Shown piece by piece: positions 1 to 8,253 of a stretch of DNA of 64,000 bases. Position 1 is the stretch's first letter, and each line of letters opens with the position of its first letter. Made by a program: the position numbers and the translations under genes. The notes under the pieces are model-generated. The model saw only the letters and a program-made list of their open reading frames with translations. It was not told the DNA's origin and did not search any database. This stretch comes from Sedimentibacter acidaminivorans (GTDB lineage Bacteria > Bacillota > Clostridia > Tissierellales > Sedimentibacteraceae): the NCBI RefSeq assembly GCF_017873955.1, contig NZ_JAGGKS010000006.1, positions 124,001-188,000 of the forward strand. The letters are read 5' to 3'.

Positions 1-1
1 T

Positions 2-1183
2 AAGGTTATTGAAACAAGAGGTCCGGTTTCTACTATTAATAATTATTATAAGGGTCAAAGGTGCCTTGTATCAGGGTCTCCCATATTTGATGAAAAAGGA
101 AAACTTTCTAAGACTATAGCCGTAATTAGGGATGTGTCTGAACTTGATATTTTGATGAAGAATATCGCAAAAGAGGAAAATTTATTTATTAAAAGTAAGA
201 ACACTTATAATGCAGAAACAATTGAACATAAAAAAGAGCCTGTAATAAATAATGAAAACATGAAAATTATTTATAATAAGGCACAAAAAATTGCATCTGT
301 AGATAGTACGGTACTAATACTTGGAGAAACTGGTGTTGGAAAGGATTTTATTGCATCGTACATTTACAATACATGCAATTGGAAAAACAAAGGTAAATTT
401 GTTAAAATTAATTGTGGTGCAGTACCAGAACATCTATTAGAATCTGAATTTTTTGGATATGAGGAAGGTGCATTCACAGGAGCACAAAAGGGAGGAAAAA
501 AAGGTCTCTTTGAGGAAGCGAATGGAGGGGTTCTATACTTAGATGAAATAGGGGATATGCCATATACTTTGCAGGTAAAACTTCTTAGTTCTCTAAATGA
601 TAGAATGTTTTACCGAATAGGTGGAACAAAACCTGTTGAATTTAACGCTAGAATTATAGCTGCTACGAACGTTGATTTAAAAAAATTAGTAGATGAAAAA
701 AAATTCAGAGCAGATTTGTACTATAGGTTAAATGTAGTTAGGTTAATTATTCCATCCCTAAGACAAAGAAAAGAAGATATTATACATCTCTCACAGCAAT
801 TTTTAGAGTATTATAATAATAAATACGGAAAAAATTGTTATTTTTCAGCAGGTTGCCTAGAAAGTTTTTTAGGTTATGAATGGCCGGGAAATATTAGAGA
901 AATGAAAAATATAATTGAGAGAACAGTTTTAATGTCAGATAATGCATGTATAGATACTGGTTTATTTAGAGAAAACCTTATGAATGGTGAAAATATAGTT
1001 GAAGTTTCAGAAAATAAATCTGTAATACTTGATAATAAATCCCTAAAAGAAAAATTAGAGGAATATGAGAAGGAAATAATTGAAAAAACACTACTGTTAA
1101 CAAAAAATATGAAAGAAGCTTCTGAAATTCTTGGTATAGATATATCAACACTAGTTAGAAAGAAACAAAAATATAAAATGTAG
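2..1183 (+). CDS. PAS/sigma-54-dependent transcriptional activator (5' truncated)
   Basis: An open frame runs without a stop from the window edge; the apparent GTG start at 134 is internal. The first ~45 residues look like the end of a PAS sensor domain (GSPIFDEKG followed by AVIRDVSEL). Next comes a sigma-54 AAA+ domain with Walker A GETGVGKD, the sigma-54-contacting GAFTGA loop, Walker B LYLDEIGD and the [10 protein letters not shown] segment. It ends with a short Fis-type helix-turn-helix ([18 protein letters not shown]). Such proteins open RNA polymerase-sigma-54 complexes using ATP after a signal in the N-terminal domain. Its ligand and target are not visible: no -24/-12 promoter lies immediately downstream, and the spore germination operon that follows is not normally sigma-54 dependent. 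The family call is firm; the target is unknown. Confidence 0.93.
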   Translation, partial: KVIETRGPVSTINNYYKGQRCLVSGSPIFDEKGKLSKTIAVIRDVSELDILMKNIAKEENLFIKSKNTYNAETIEHKKEPVINNENMKIIYNKAQKIASVDSTVLILGETGVGKDFIASYIYNTCNWKNKGKFVKINCGAVPEHLLESEFFGYEEGAFTGAQKGGKKGLFEEANGGVLYLDEIGDMPYTLQVKLLSSLNDRMFYRIGGTKPVEFNARIIAATNVDLKKLVDEKKFRADLYYRLNVVRLIIPSLRQRKEDIIHLSQQFLEYYNNKYGKNCYFSAGCLESFLGYEWPGNIREMKNIIERTVLMSDNACIDTGLFRENLMNGENIVEVSENKSVILDNKSLKEKLEEYEKEIIEKTLLLTKNMKEASEILGIDISTLVRKKQKYKM

Positions 1184-1220
1184 GAGTATCATATAAAATT
1201 TAATTTATATATTTAGAATA

Positions 1221-1269
1221 AAAACACCTAAATTTGCAAATATTACTATTATTGTAAATAAGGTGTTTT
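1221..1269 (+). terminator. Rho-independent terminator after the activator gene
   Basis: The arms AAAACACCT and AGGTGTTTT pair, with an additional inner match ATTTGCAA/TTGTAAAT, and a T-rich tract follows. It sits 37 bp after the activator stop codon. Confidence 0.7.
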
Positions 1270-1270
1270 T

Positions 1271-1437
1271 TATATACTAGGAAAGTTCTCCTCCTAGTAT
1301 ATAAAAAACGAGGATTGCAAAGGACGGGACGTCCTTGCCGTTAAGGGGGGTGCTCAGTAAAAATGCTTAGTAATAAGCAATTACGCCGAAGGGGGACATA
1401 GGTCCCCCTAGCGGAAGTTGCATAGCAACTTTTTTTA
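1271..1437 (+). repeat. block of consecutive hairpins, possible structured RNA or repeat element
   Basis: Five inverted repeats follow each other in under 170 bp: a 12-bp stem TATATACTAGGA/TCCTAGTATATA (1271-1303), AAGGACG/CGTCCTT (1320-1336), TGCTTA/TAAGCA (1364-1379), GGGGGAC/GTCCCCC (1391-1408, extendable by CCG/CGG) and AGTTGC/GCAACT (1416-1430). The last runs into seven T residues like a terminator. The segment is far more GC-rich than its surroundings and has no credible reading frame. It may be an untranslated RNA ending in a terminator, or a mobile palindromic repeat. I do not recognise a known RNA family. Confidence 0.5.
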
Positions 1438-1468
1438 TATTTAAATTGGGAGGTAATGTGCGAATATA

Positions 1469-1669
1469 ATGTATTTCATAATTTATTTAAAGCAAATATT
1501 GAGCAATGAAATAATAATACTTTTTTTGGTAATCAGCTACTTTTTAATTTTTAGAACCAGCAAGGAACTTAAGCGTAAGAATTACCATAAGGACTATAAA
1601 ATAGTGAAAACTACAGGAATTTTTTATGGAATATTAGCTATAGCTGTTGCTGTAATATTAAATATGTAA
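1469..1669 (+). CDS. small two-helix membrane protein heading the germination operon
   Basis: This 66-residue protein has two hydrophobic helices (about residues 10-27 and 48-65) separated by a basic loop (RTSKELKRKNYHKDYK). A GGGAGG ribosome binding site lies about 15 bases upstream, rather far, and no alternative in-frame start exists. It precedes gerKA by 12 bp and is probably cotranscribed. Small membrane proteins of this kind accompany ger operons in clostridia; some databases name a CLC_0170-like family, to which I assign it only tentatively. No catalytic residues are visible; a role as accessory subunit of the germinant receptor is an inference from position. Confidence 0.65.
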   Translation: MYFIIYLKQILSNEIIILFLVISYFLIFRTSKELKRKNYHKDYKIVKTTGIFYGILAIAVAVILNM

Positions 1670-1681
1670 GGGTGTGGTACA

Positions 1682-3181
1682 GTGAAAGAAAATAAAGTAG
1701 AAAGAAAAATTGAAACAGATTTAAATAAAAACATAGCTATCTTAAAGGAAATACTTAAAGATGCAGACGACATAATATATAGAAGGCTTGAGTGTGGTAA
1801 AAATCAGAAAATCAAAATGGGTGTTGTATATATAGATGGTATGACTGATAAGGATTCTGTGAGTGAATATGCCATTGATAATCTTATTGAAAATCTAGAT
1901 TTAGAAGAACTAGAAAAAAATGCAGAAAAAGAGTTGCAAGGGGCTATAGCTAAGACTAGTATTTCTGTACTAGAAGTAAAACCTATACTAACCATAGAGG
2001 ATTCTGTACTCAAGATACTTTCAGGAGAAACTGTTCTTTTTATAGACACTTGTTCTAAAGCTATAATGCTATCTTCTAGAGGATGGCCGATGAGAGGTGT
2101 TTCTGAACCATCAACAGAAACAGTTTTACGTGGTGCTAGAGATGGATTCAACGAAACAATGAAAGTAAACTTAACTTTGATAAGAAGAAGAATTCGTGAT
2201 CCAAAGTTAAAGGTTAAATATATGCAAATCGGTAGCGTATCAAAAACAGATATAGCAATAATGTATATAGAAGACAAAGTTAACGAAGATGTATTAAAGG
2301 CAGTACAAAAAAGGTTAAATAATATAAATATTGAAGCTGTGTTAGAAAGTTCATACATAGAGGAACTTATAGAAGATGATAACTACTCACCATTTCCACA
2401 AATTGAAAATACAGAGAGACCAGATGCTGCTGCATCTGCATTATTAGAGGGGAGAGTTGTAATTGCTGTGGATAATACACCAACAGTTCTTATGGCCCCA
2501 GCTATTTTTACAGCTTTTATGCAATCGTCTGAAGATTACTATGAGAGATGGTTGTCTTCATGTATGATACGTATAATTAGATATATTGCATTACCAATCA
2601 CCATATTGTTGCCAGCAATGTATGTTGCAATAACTTCATTTCACCCAAATATGTTACCCACAGAGCTTGCTTTATATGTGGCAGCATCTAGGGCTAATGT
2701 TCCATTTCCTGCATATTTCGAAGCCTTTCTCATGGAACTTGTAATAGAGCTAATTAGGGAAGCCGCAATACGTATAATTGGACCAGTTGGATCCACCATT
2801 GGTTTGGTTGGAGGTTTAGTAATAGGTCAATCATCAGTTGAAGCAGGACTTATTACTCCATTAGCTGTTATAGTAGTTGCATTGACAGCAATAGCATCAT
2901 TTACTATTCCAAGCTATAATTTTTCAACATCCCTTAGAATGATAAGATTTGCTTTTATATTTCTAGCAGCTACAATGGGTCTTTTTGGAATATCAATTGG
3001 ATTATGTATTCTTATTATACATCTTTGTACACTAAAAAGTTTTGGTATTCCATATTTATCACCATTTTCTAGTTTTGTTGAAAACAAAAAAGATTTGAAG
3101 GACACGGTTATTAGACATAAAATACATAATTTAGTGCATAGACCACAATATCTAAGATCAAAAAAAGAGAAGGGGTTATAA
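1682..3181 (+). CDS. gerKA: spore germination protein GerKA (GerA family, A subunit)
   Basis: The 499-residue protein has a soluble N-terminal part (about 1-240, containing the family signatures SSRGWPMRGVSEPSTETV and RGARDGFNE) and a C-terminal membrane part with several helices (about 295-450, including GPVGSTIGLVGGLVIGQ). GerA-type A subunits form the germinant receptor complex in the inner spore membrane and respond to small nutrients. The start is GTG with GGGTG nearby. The B subunit begins directly at the next base, so the genes are translationally coupled. Length and domain order are normal. The germinant cannot be read from the sequence; the K subtype is by analogy with clostridial operons. 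Confidence 0.95.
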   Translation: MKENKVERKIETDLNKNIAILKEILKDADDIIYRRLECGKNQKIKMGVVYIDGMTDKDSVSEYAIDNLIENLDLEELEKNAEKELQGAIAKTSISVLEVKPILTIEDSVLKILSGETVLFIDTCSKAIMLSSRGWPMRGVSEPSTETVLRGARDGFNETMKVNLTLIRRRIRDPKLKVKYMQIGSVSKTDIAIMYIEDKVNEDVLKAVQKRLNNINIEAVLESSYIEELIEDDNYSPFPQIENTERPDAAASALLEGRVVIAVDNTPTVLMAPAIFTAFMQSSEDYYERWLSSCMIRIIRYIALPITILLPAMYVAITSFHPNMLPTELALYVAASRANVPFPAYFEAFLMELVIELIREAAIRIIGPVGSTIGLVGGLVIGQSSVEAGLITPLAVIVVALTAIASFTIPSYNFSTSLRMIRFAFIFLAATMGLFGISIGLCILIIHLCTLKSFGIPYLSPFSSFVENKKDLKDTVIRHKIHNLVHRPQYLRSKKEKGL

Positions 3182-4267
3182 ATGTTTGAAAAAGGAATAA
3201 CACCATATCAAAATGTTTCAATACTAATATTAGTTTCATTTGCATTTCAAACTTTAATGATGCCTATTATATTATCAGAAGTTGATGGACCTGTTGGATG
3301 GCTTTCTATAATAATAGGGGCAATTATATTGATTTTAACTATAAAGCCAATAAATAAAATAATGGATGATTATAAAGAAGATACAATAGTTGGTATTTCA
3401 AGTCATCTTCTTCCAAAGTATATAGCTAAGTCTATAGGTTTATATTATATAATTTTGTTTATTGTTGCGAATAGTTTGTTAATGAAAGACTTTGCAGAGC
3501 AAATAAAACTATTGATGCTTTTTAAAACACCAATTAGTTTTATTATAATAACAATACTTTTAACTGCATCGTATGCCGCTAAAAAGGGAATACAAACAAT
3601 TTCTGAAATAGCCCATATTACAGTGTTGATTGCTTTGATACCATATTTAGCAGTAATAATATTTTCGGCTTATTACTCAAATTATACAAATGTATTTCCT
3701 ATTTATCCTGTAGATATAGAAGGAGTAGTTAAGTCTATTCCAAATACCTTGTTTGGTTTTTTTGGATATGCAATTTTGATGTTTTCAAATAGTCATGTTT
3801 CAAAAACTGAAAAGAATATGTTGTTAAATAAGAAATTTATTATTATAAGTATGGCTATATATATAGGGTGCTATATATTAATAATTATAAAATTTGGAAT
3901 GGAAGAGGCTGTTAATTTAGTGTGGCCATTTTTATCGGTTATGAAGTTTGTTAATATACCTGGATTTTTCTTTGAAAGTACTGAGATTGTAGGAATGTCA
4001 TTTCAAATCATAGTAACATTCTCATGTGTTTGCATTCTTATGTATTTTACAAATCTTGCAATACAGGAAACCTTGGAAACAAAGGAGAATGGGTATTTTA
4101 TATTTATACAAATACCTATATTGTATATAATGGCGGCAGCATTGCCTGGAATGTACATGTTATATCCATATGTTAAAATTCCAGCATATGTTTTTAGTGG
4201 ATTAAACTTATTAATACCTATATTGATAATATTTAAGGGAAAGAAAAAAGGTAAAGCTAGAAATTGA
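3182..4267 (+). CDS. gerKB: spore germination protein GerKB (GerA family, B subunit)
   Basis: The 361-residue, almost entirely hydrophobic protein has about ten predicted membrane helices and belongs to the APC-superfamily B subunits of germinant receptors. The opening segment (GITPYQNVSILILVSFA) and the central VFPIYPVDIEGV region are typical of this family. B subunits are thought to bind the germinant in the inner spore membrane. It starts one base after the gerKA stop, with AAGGGG just upstream inside gerKA, and is followed 42 bp later by gerKC. Length is normal. Which amino acid or sugar it recognises is not apparent. Confidence 0.93.
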   Translation: MFEKGITPYQNVSILILVSFAFQTLMMPIILSEVDGPVGWLSIIIGAIILILTIKPINKIMDDYKEDTIVGISSHLLPKYIAKSIGLYYIILFIVANSLLMKDFAEQIKLLMLFKTPISFIIITILLTASYAAKKGIQTISEIAHITVLIALIPYLAVIIFSAYYSNYTNVFPIYPVDIEGVVKSIPNTLFGFFGYAILMFSNSHVSKTEKNMLLNKKFIIISMAIYIGCYILIIIKFGMEEAVNLVWPFLSVMKFVNIPGFFFESTEIVGMSFQIIVTFSCVCILMYFTNLAIQETLETKENGYFIFIQIPILYIMAAALPGMYMLYPYVKIPAYVFSGLNLLIPILIIFKGKKKGKARN

Positions 4268-4309
4268 TACTGTAATTAATGAATTTATTGCATAAAGTAT
4301 GGAGGCCAT

Positions 4310-5413
4310 ATGAAAAAGAGTTTATTAATATTAGTCACGTTGGTACTAGTATTATTATTGACAGGATGTTGGGATAATGTAGAAATTAATGATAGAGAAT
4401 ATATATTTGCTGTTGGTATAGATAAAGGTGAAGATGATAACTTTTTATTTACTGCAGAAATTCCTAAGATAAATGAAGGAAGTGAAGAGGAAAGGCTAAT
4501 ATATACAGCAGAAAGTAAAAATTTTTCAAATTTTTATAATGATAGTTTTTTGCGATCTGATAAGGTAATATCAGACAGGTTGATGCAAGTTATAGTAATA
4601 GGTGAAAGTACTGCTTCTGACCCAAGTTGTATAAAAAGGATTTTTGATGAAATTGAACGTTCGCCACAAATAAATAGGAGGGTTAAGATTGCTGTAGCAA
4701 AAGGAGATGCTAAAGATATAATAACTACAGAAATACCTAGCAACCCAATAGTTGGTAGATATTTAAGTGAGCTATTAGTTAAACTTAAGAAAGAAAACTA
4801 TCAAGATATTTATACATTTGATGAGGCTTTATTAAACTTTAAGGACTTTAATAGTGAAATGATTCCTTTAGTAGAAAAAATTGATGATGGTCTAAAAATA
4901 GAAAAATCAGCCGTTATAAAGAACTACCAGCATATAGGAAACCTAAGTTATGAAGAAAATGAAATAATAATGCTATTGTTAGATCCTTCAAATTCTAACA
5001 TGAAAAGTGTTAATATTAAACTGGAGGATTCTTCTATATCACTAGGTGCAGTAAGCATTAGAACCATAGAAAGAATAGATTTAGAAAATTCTAAATTAAC
5101 TGCAAATTATTATGTCGACTTGTTCTGTTATATAGATTCATTTGAACTTGGAAATAAAAGCTTATCTGATCAGAAATTTCTAGAGCAAATAAAAGTCACT
5201 GCGACAAACCAAATTTCAGAGCAAACAGTTAATACAATAAATAAGCTTCAAAAAATATATAAATCAGACTTGCTTAAAATAAAAGATAAGTTATATAAAT
5301 TTCATAAAACGGATTATGATAAAATAAAAGATAATTATGAACAGGTATTTTCAGATGCAAATATAAATGTACATTACAGTATTGAAATTAAGAGTACTGG
5401 ACTAGTAAAATAA
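4310..5413 (+). CDS. gerKC: spore germination lipoprotein GerKC (Ger(x)C family)
   Basis: The 367-residue protein begins with a lipoprotein signal peptide whose lipobox is LTGC (modified Cys20), followed directly by WDNVEINDREYI, the signature of GerAC-type subunits (WDxxEI-D). The remainder is the soluble Ger(x)C domain. The C subunit is anchored by lipid to the outer face of the inner spore membrane and is needed for receptor function. A strong TATGGAGG ribosome binding site precedes the ATG. It completes an A-B-C operon in the usual clostridial gerKA-KC-KB gene set, here in the order A-B-C. Confidence 0.93.
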   Translation: MKKSLLILVTLVLVLLLTGCWDNVEINDREYIFAVGIDKGEDDNFLFTAEIPKINEGSEEERLIYTAESKNFSNFYNDSFLRSDKVISDRLMQVIVIGESTASDPSCIKRIFDEIERSPQINRRVKIAVAKGDAKDIITTEIPSNPIVGRYLSELLVKLKKENYQDIYTFDEALLNFKDFNSEMIPLVEKIDDGLKIEKSAVIKNYQHIGNLSYEENEIIMLLLDPSNSNMKSVNIKLEDSSISLGAVSIRTIERIDLENSKLTANYYVDLFCYIDSFELGNKSLSDQKFLEQIKVTATNQISEQTVNTINKLQKIYKSDLLKIKDKLYKFHKTDYDKIKDNYEQVFSDANINVHYSIEIKSTGLVK

Positions 5414-5427
5414 TTATGTAAATAAAT

Positions 5428-5456
5428 GTATAATATAATAACATGTGGAAATAATA
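5428..5456 (+). promoter_or_regulatory. sigma-F-like promoter for spoIIR
   Basis: GTATA (5428-5432) and GGAAATAATA (5447-5456) are separated by 14 bases. They match the forespore sigma-F pattern known from Bacillus (GYATA, then GGNNANAHTR), and spoIIR is a sigma-F gene in that organism. Transcription would start near 5463, about 18 bases before the ATG. Confidence 0.6.
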
Positions 5457-5480
5457 GTAAAAACATATTATGGAGGCGTT

Positions 5481-6188
5481 ATGGCATATTATAAAAAAGT
5501 TACATTATCATTTTTATTAGTATTATCAGTTCTTTTAATTTCCTACACAGTTGAAGCTTATGAAAGTATTTACAAGATTAAGGACAAGGTTATTAGACTT
5601 CATGTAATTGCAAATTCAGATACTTTTGAAGATCAACAACTGAAATATGAAGTAAGAAATAATATAATAAAAACTTTTGATGAAGAATTTGAATTAATTT
5701 CAACAAAAAAAGAAAGTGAAAGAATAATTTTAGAGAAACTAGATGAAATAAGATATATATCTGAATCAACTACTCAAGCAAATGGTTATGACTATAGTAT
5801 AAATGTTTATTATGGAAATTATAAGTTTCCTAGAAAGCAATATAAAGAAATAGTTTTACCAGAAGGTAATTATGATGCTGTGAGAATTGAAATTGGAAAA
5901 GCTGAAGGGCAGAATTGGTGGTGTGTCATGTTTCCATCATTATGTTTCGTAGATTTTGGAAATACAGATAACTCAGAGCCAGTATTTGATATTGATACAG
6001 AAAAAAAACTGCAAGAAGTTCTTACACAAGAAGAAATTGATTCTATTAAAACAAGAAGAGGGCTTAAAGATATAAAACTAAAATCTAAAATATTTGAATT
6101 GATAGAGAAGGGAAAAATAGAAAATACAGGGTTGTATTCTAGTGATATGCAAAGAATGTATGCAAAATCATTATCGTTAAATGAATAA
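5481..6188 (+). CDS. spoIIR: stage II sporulation protein R
   Basis: This is a 235-residue secreted signalling protein with an N-terminal hydrophobic export segment (about residues 7-25), the family motif VIRLHVIANSD and the conserved region LPEGNYDAVRIEIG...NWWCVMFPSLCF. In spore formers SpoIIR is made in the forespore and triggers processing of pro-sigma-E in the mother cell. I chose the ATG at 5481 because TGGAGG lies seven bases upstream; an in-frame upstream start at 5445 has no ribosome binding site and lies inside the sigma-F-like promoter. It follows gerKC by 67 bp but has its own promoter. Confidence 0.93.
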   Translation: MAYYKKVTLSFLLVLSVLLISYTVEAYESIYKIKDKVIRLHVIANSDTFEDQQLKYEVRNNIIKTFDEEFELISTKKESERIILEKLDEIRYISESTTQANGYDYSINVYYGNYKFPRKQYKEIVLPEGNYDAVRIEIGKAEGQNWWCVMFPSLCFVDFGNTDNSEPVFDIDTEKKLQEVLTQEEIDSIKTRRGLKDIKLKSKIFELIEKGKIENTGLYSSDMQRMYAKSLSLNE

Positions 6189-6206
6189 GAAAATTTTGTA
6201 TAAATA

Positions 6207-6231
6207 AGGGAACGCATAAAATACGTTCCCT
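6207..6231. terminator. hairpin between convergent spoIIR and the activator gene
   Basis: AGGGAACG and CGTTCCCT form an 8-bp stem with a 9-base loop between two convergent genes. The T-tract is poor, so it may act as a weak bidirectional terminator or only as a 3' stabiliser. Confidence 0.5.
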
Positions 6232-6289
6232 ACTTTCATTAAAATGCATATGTTTCTAAAACTTGTAAATATTTTATTGTTTTATTTAT

Positions 6290-7717
6290 CTATTGCTCAA
6301 AAGGTATATCTAATTTTTTTATTTTATATTGTAAGGTTTGTCTTGGTATACTGATTAATTTAGCAGCTTTTGATATATTGTAATCAGTTTGTACAAGAGC
6401 TGAAGTTATTATTTCTCTTTCAACTTTGTCTACAGCAACGTTCAGAGGTTGTATTATGGTTGTATCCAATGTAAAATATTTATTTGGGTGAAAATTTTTA
6501 AATTGAAAAGGTAAATGTTCTTCCCTTATTATATCACCATCATATAAACTTATGACGCTTTCAATAGCGTGTTGCAACTCACGTACATTTCCAGGCCAAC
6601 TATAATCTAAGAAAATATCTAAAACTTTTTTTGAAACACCAATAAAAAATTTATTGCACTTTTTATTATATTTTTTTATGAAATAATCTACTAATATAGG
6701 TATATCTTCTTTACGCTTAGATAAGTCGGGAACAATTAATGCTATAACATTTAGCCTATAAAATAAATCTTGCCTTAATTGTTTTTCTTCTAGTACAGTA
6801 TTTAAATCAGTATTTATAGCAGAAATAATTCGTACATCAACATCGATAGTATTACTAGACCCTACACGTCTTATACGTCCATCCTGTAAAACCCTTAAAA
6901 GTTTTGCTTGCAATTCTAGAGGCATAGAATTAATTTCGTCGAGAAATAATGTTCCACCATTAGCCAGTTCAAACAGTCCAGGTTTATTTTCAGCACCAGT
7001 AAAACTACCTTTTACAGATCCAAATAAAATACTTTCTAAAAGGTTTGCAGGTAATGCAGCACAGTTTTGCGCAATAAATGGCTTGTGTTTTCTGTGACTA
7101 GAATTATGAATAGATTGTACAATAAGTTCTTTACCAGTACCTGTACTTCCAGATACCATAACCGGTGAATCAGACATTGCCGCTTTAGTAGCAAGTGTCT
7201 TTAATTTTAGCATTTCTTTACTTTGACCTATGATGTCAAGGAAAGTAAAACTAACATTTGGTTTTCTTTTCTTTTCATTACCAATTTCATTTTCGTTTGA
7301 AAAATTATTTGATTCATACAATTCTCTTTGTAAATTAACAATTTGTTCTGACAATTCTCTCATCTTTGTAATATTTCTAGAAATTTCTAATGCTCCAACG
7401 ATTTTGTTGTTATAAACAATGGGAAGAGATGAGTTAATTGTAGATATTTTATCGCCTTTATAGTTAACAAAATTCTGTTCAATATTATAAATAGGTTTGC
7501 CAGTTTTCATAACACTTAAAAGAGTGCTTGTATCAAAAGTTAAGGAGGGATAAACCTCTAGGATATGTCTTCCTATAGCTTTATCCACATCAATTTCATC
7601 AAGAAACTTTGCTGCGCTGTTATAATAAACAATTTTGCCGCTAGCATCAATTATGTGTATACCATCACCAATCAAATCAATTGCTTGTATAAGAGAATCA
7701 AAATATTTTTTTTCCAT
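6290..7717 (-). CDS. PAS/sigma-54-dependent activator, probable regulator of lysine fermentation
   Basis: The 475-residue protein has an N-terminal PAS domain (about 1-115; MEKKYFDSLIQAIDLIGDG, then EISRNITKMRELS), a linker coiled coil, and a sigma-54 AAA+ domain with Walker A GSTGTGKE, the GSFTGA loop and Walker B LFLDEINSMP. It ends in a Fis-type HTH (NISKAAKLISIPRQTLQYKI). The organisation is like RocR/BkdR-type activators of amino-acid catabolism. The ATG at 7717 has AAGGAG correctly spaced; an in-frame start at 7762 overlaps the operator repeats and is unlikely. Two copies of a 16-bp dyad precede the gene, and a third lies upstream of the only clear -24/-12 promoter in the window, that of the lysine operon. 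Control of that operon and autoregulation are my inference; the PAS ligand is unknown. Confidence 0.9.
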   Translation of the reverse strand: MEKKYFDSLIQAIDLIGDGIHIIDASGKIVYYNSAAKFLDEIDVDKAIGRHILEVYPSLTFDTSTLLSVMKTGKPIYNIEQNFVNYKGDKISTINSSLPIVYNNKIVGALEISRNITKMRELSEQIVNLQRELYESNNFSNENEIGNEKKRKPNVSFTFLDIIGQSKEMLKLKTLATKAAMSDSPVMVSGSTGTGKELIVQSIHNSSHRKHKPFIAQNCAALPANLLESILFGSVKGSFTGAENKPGLFELANGGTLFLDEINSMPLELQAKLLRVLQDGRIRRVGSSNTIDVDVRIISAINTDLNTVLEEKQLRQDLFYRLNVIALIVPDLSKRKEDIPILVDYFIKKYNKKCNKFFIGVSKKVLDIFLDYSWPGNVRELQHAIESVISLYDGDIIREEHLPFQFKNFHPNKYFTLDTTIIQPLNVAVDKVEREIITSALVQTDYNISKAAKLISIPRQTLQYKIKKLDIPFEQ

Positions 7718-7756
7718 AGTAAGCTCCTTATATATTTTCAACTTAAATAAGGTAAA

Positions 7757-7792
7757 CGCCAAAAATTATGCACATATGCCGAAAATTATGCA
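7757..7792. promoter_or_regulatory. paired 16-bp dyads upstream of the activator gene (putative binding sites)
   Basis: CGCCAAAAATTATGCA (7757-7772) and TGCCGAAAATTATGCA (7777-7792) are near-identical direct repeats exactly 20 bp apart, two helical turns. Each is a partial dyad of the form TGCC-N8-or-so-GCA. A related dyad lies at 9226-9241 before the lysine operon. They are 40-75 bp upstream of the activator start and would allow two dimers to bind on the same face of DNA. Confidence 0.6.
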
Positions 7793-7801
7793 GATGAGTT
7801 C

Positions 7802-8224
7802 TTAATTATAAATATTTATTTTTAATTTATTATAGCTTTCTCCTGTTTTTCCAAAAACGATTTTATATTCTACTTCAATACTACCTCTACCATTATCATC
7901 TAGATTATTAATGTAACTAACTGTTAAAAAATCTAAATCGAAGGAACCATAAGGAGTTGTATAAAAATCGCTGTAGCTATTACCTTCTTCAAATTTCATT
8001 TTAGATGAAAAAGAACCAATTTTAGTTAACAGCATTTTATTTTTGTATATTTTAAGTCTAGTTCTGCTACCTTCTGTTTCCGTTAAGCCACTTTCATCAT
8101 AGTTTATTATAAAACAATCATCAATCTTATCTAATGTAGCTTCTGTAATCATTTCAATATTATCTTCATTGCCAGCATCATCAATAGTTTGAATTGTTGT
8201 TATCTTAATTTTAACTTCTTCCAA
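7802..8224 (-). CDS. DUF1934 family protein (YwiB-like)
   Basis: This 140-residue soluble protein matches DUF1934, a small beta-barrel family of Firmicutes with a calycin-like fold. Visible family traits are the alternating beta pattern, FYTTPYGSFDLDFLT near the middle and the closing IVFGKTGESYNKLKINI. The biochemical role is not established. It lies 29 bp downstream of glutamate racemase on the same strand and is probably cotranscribed with it. No signal peptide or membrane segment is present. Confidence 0.75.
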   Translation of the reverse strand: MEEVKIKITTIQTIDDAGNEDNIEMITEATLDKIDDCFIINYDESGLTETEGSRTRLKIYKNKMLLTKIGSFSSKMKFEEGNSYSDFYTTPYGSFDLDFLTVSYINNLDDNGRGSIEVEYKIVFGKTGESYNKLKINIYN

Positions 8225-8253
8225 AACACCACATCCTTTGTAATTACTATATT

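Noticed and set aside
1837-2358. Long minus-strand frame opposite gerKA
   Set aside because: It is antisense to a conserved gene, serine-rich as typical of a mirror frame, and has no ribosome binding site.
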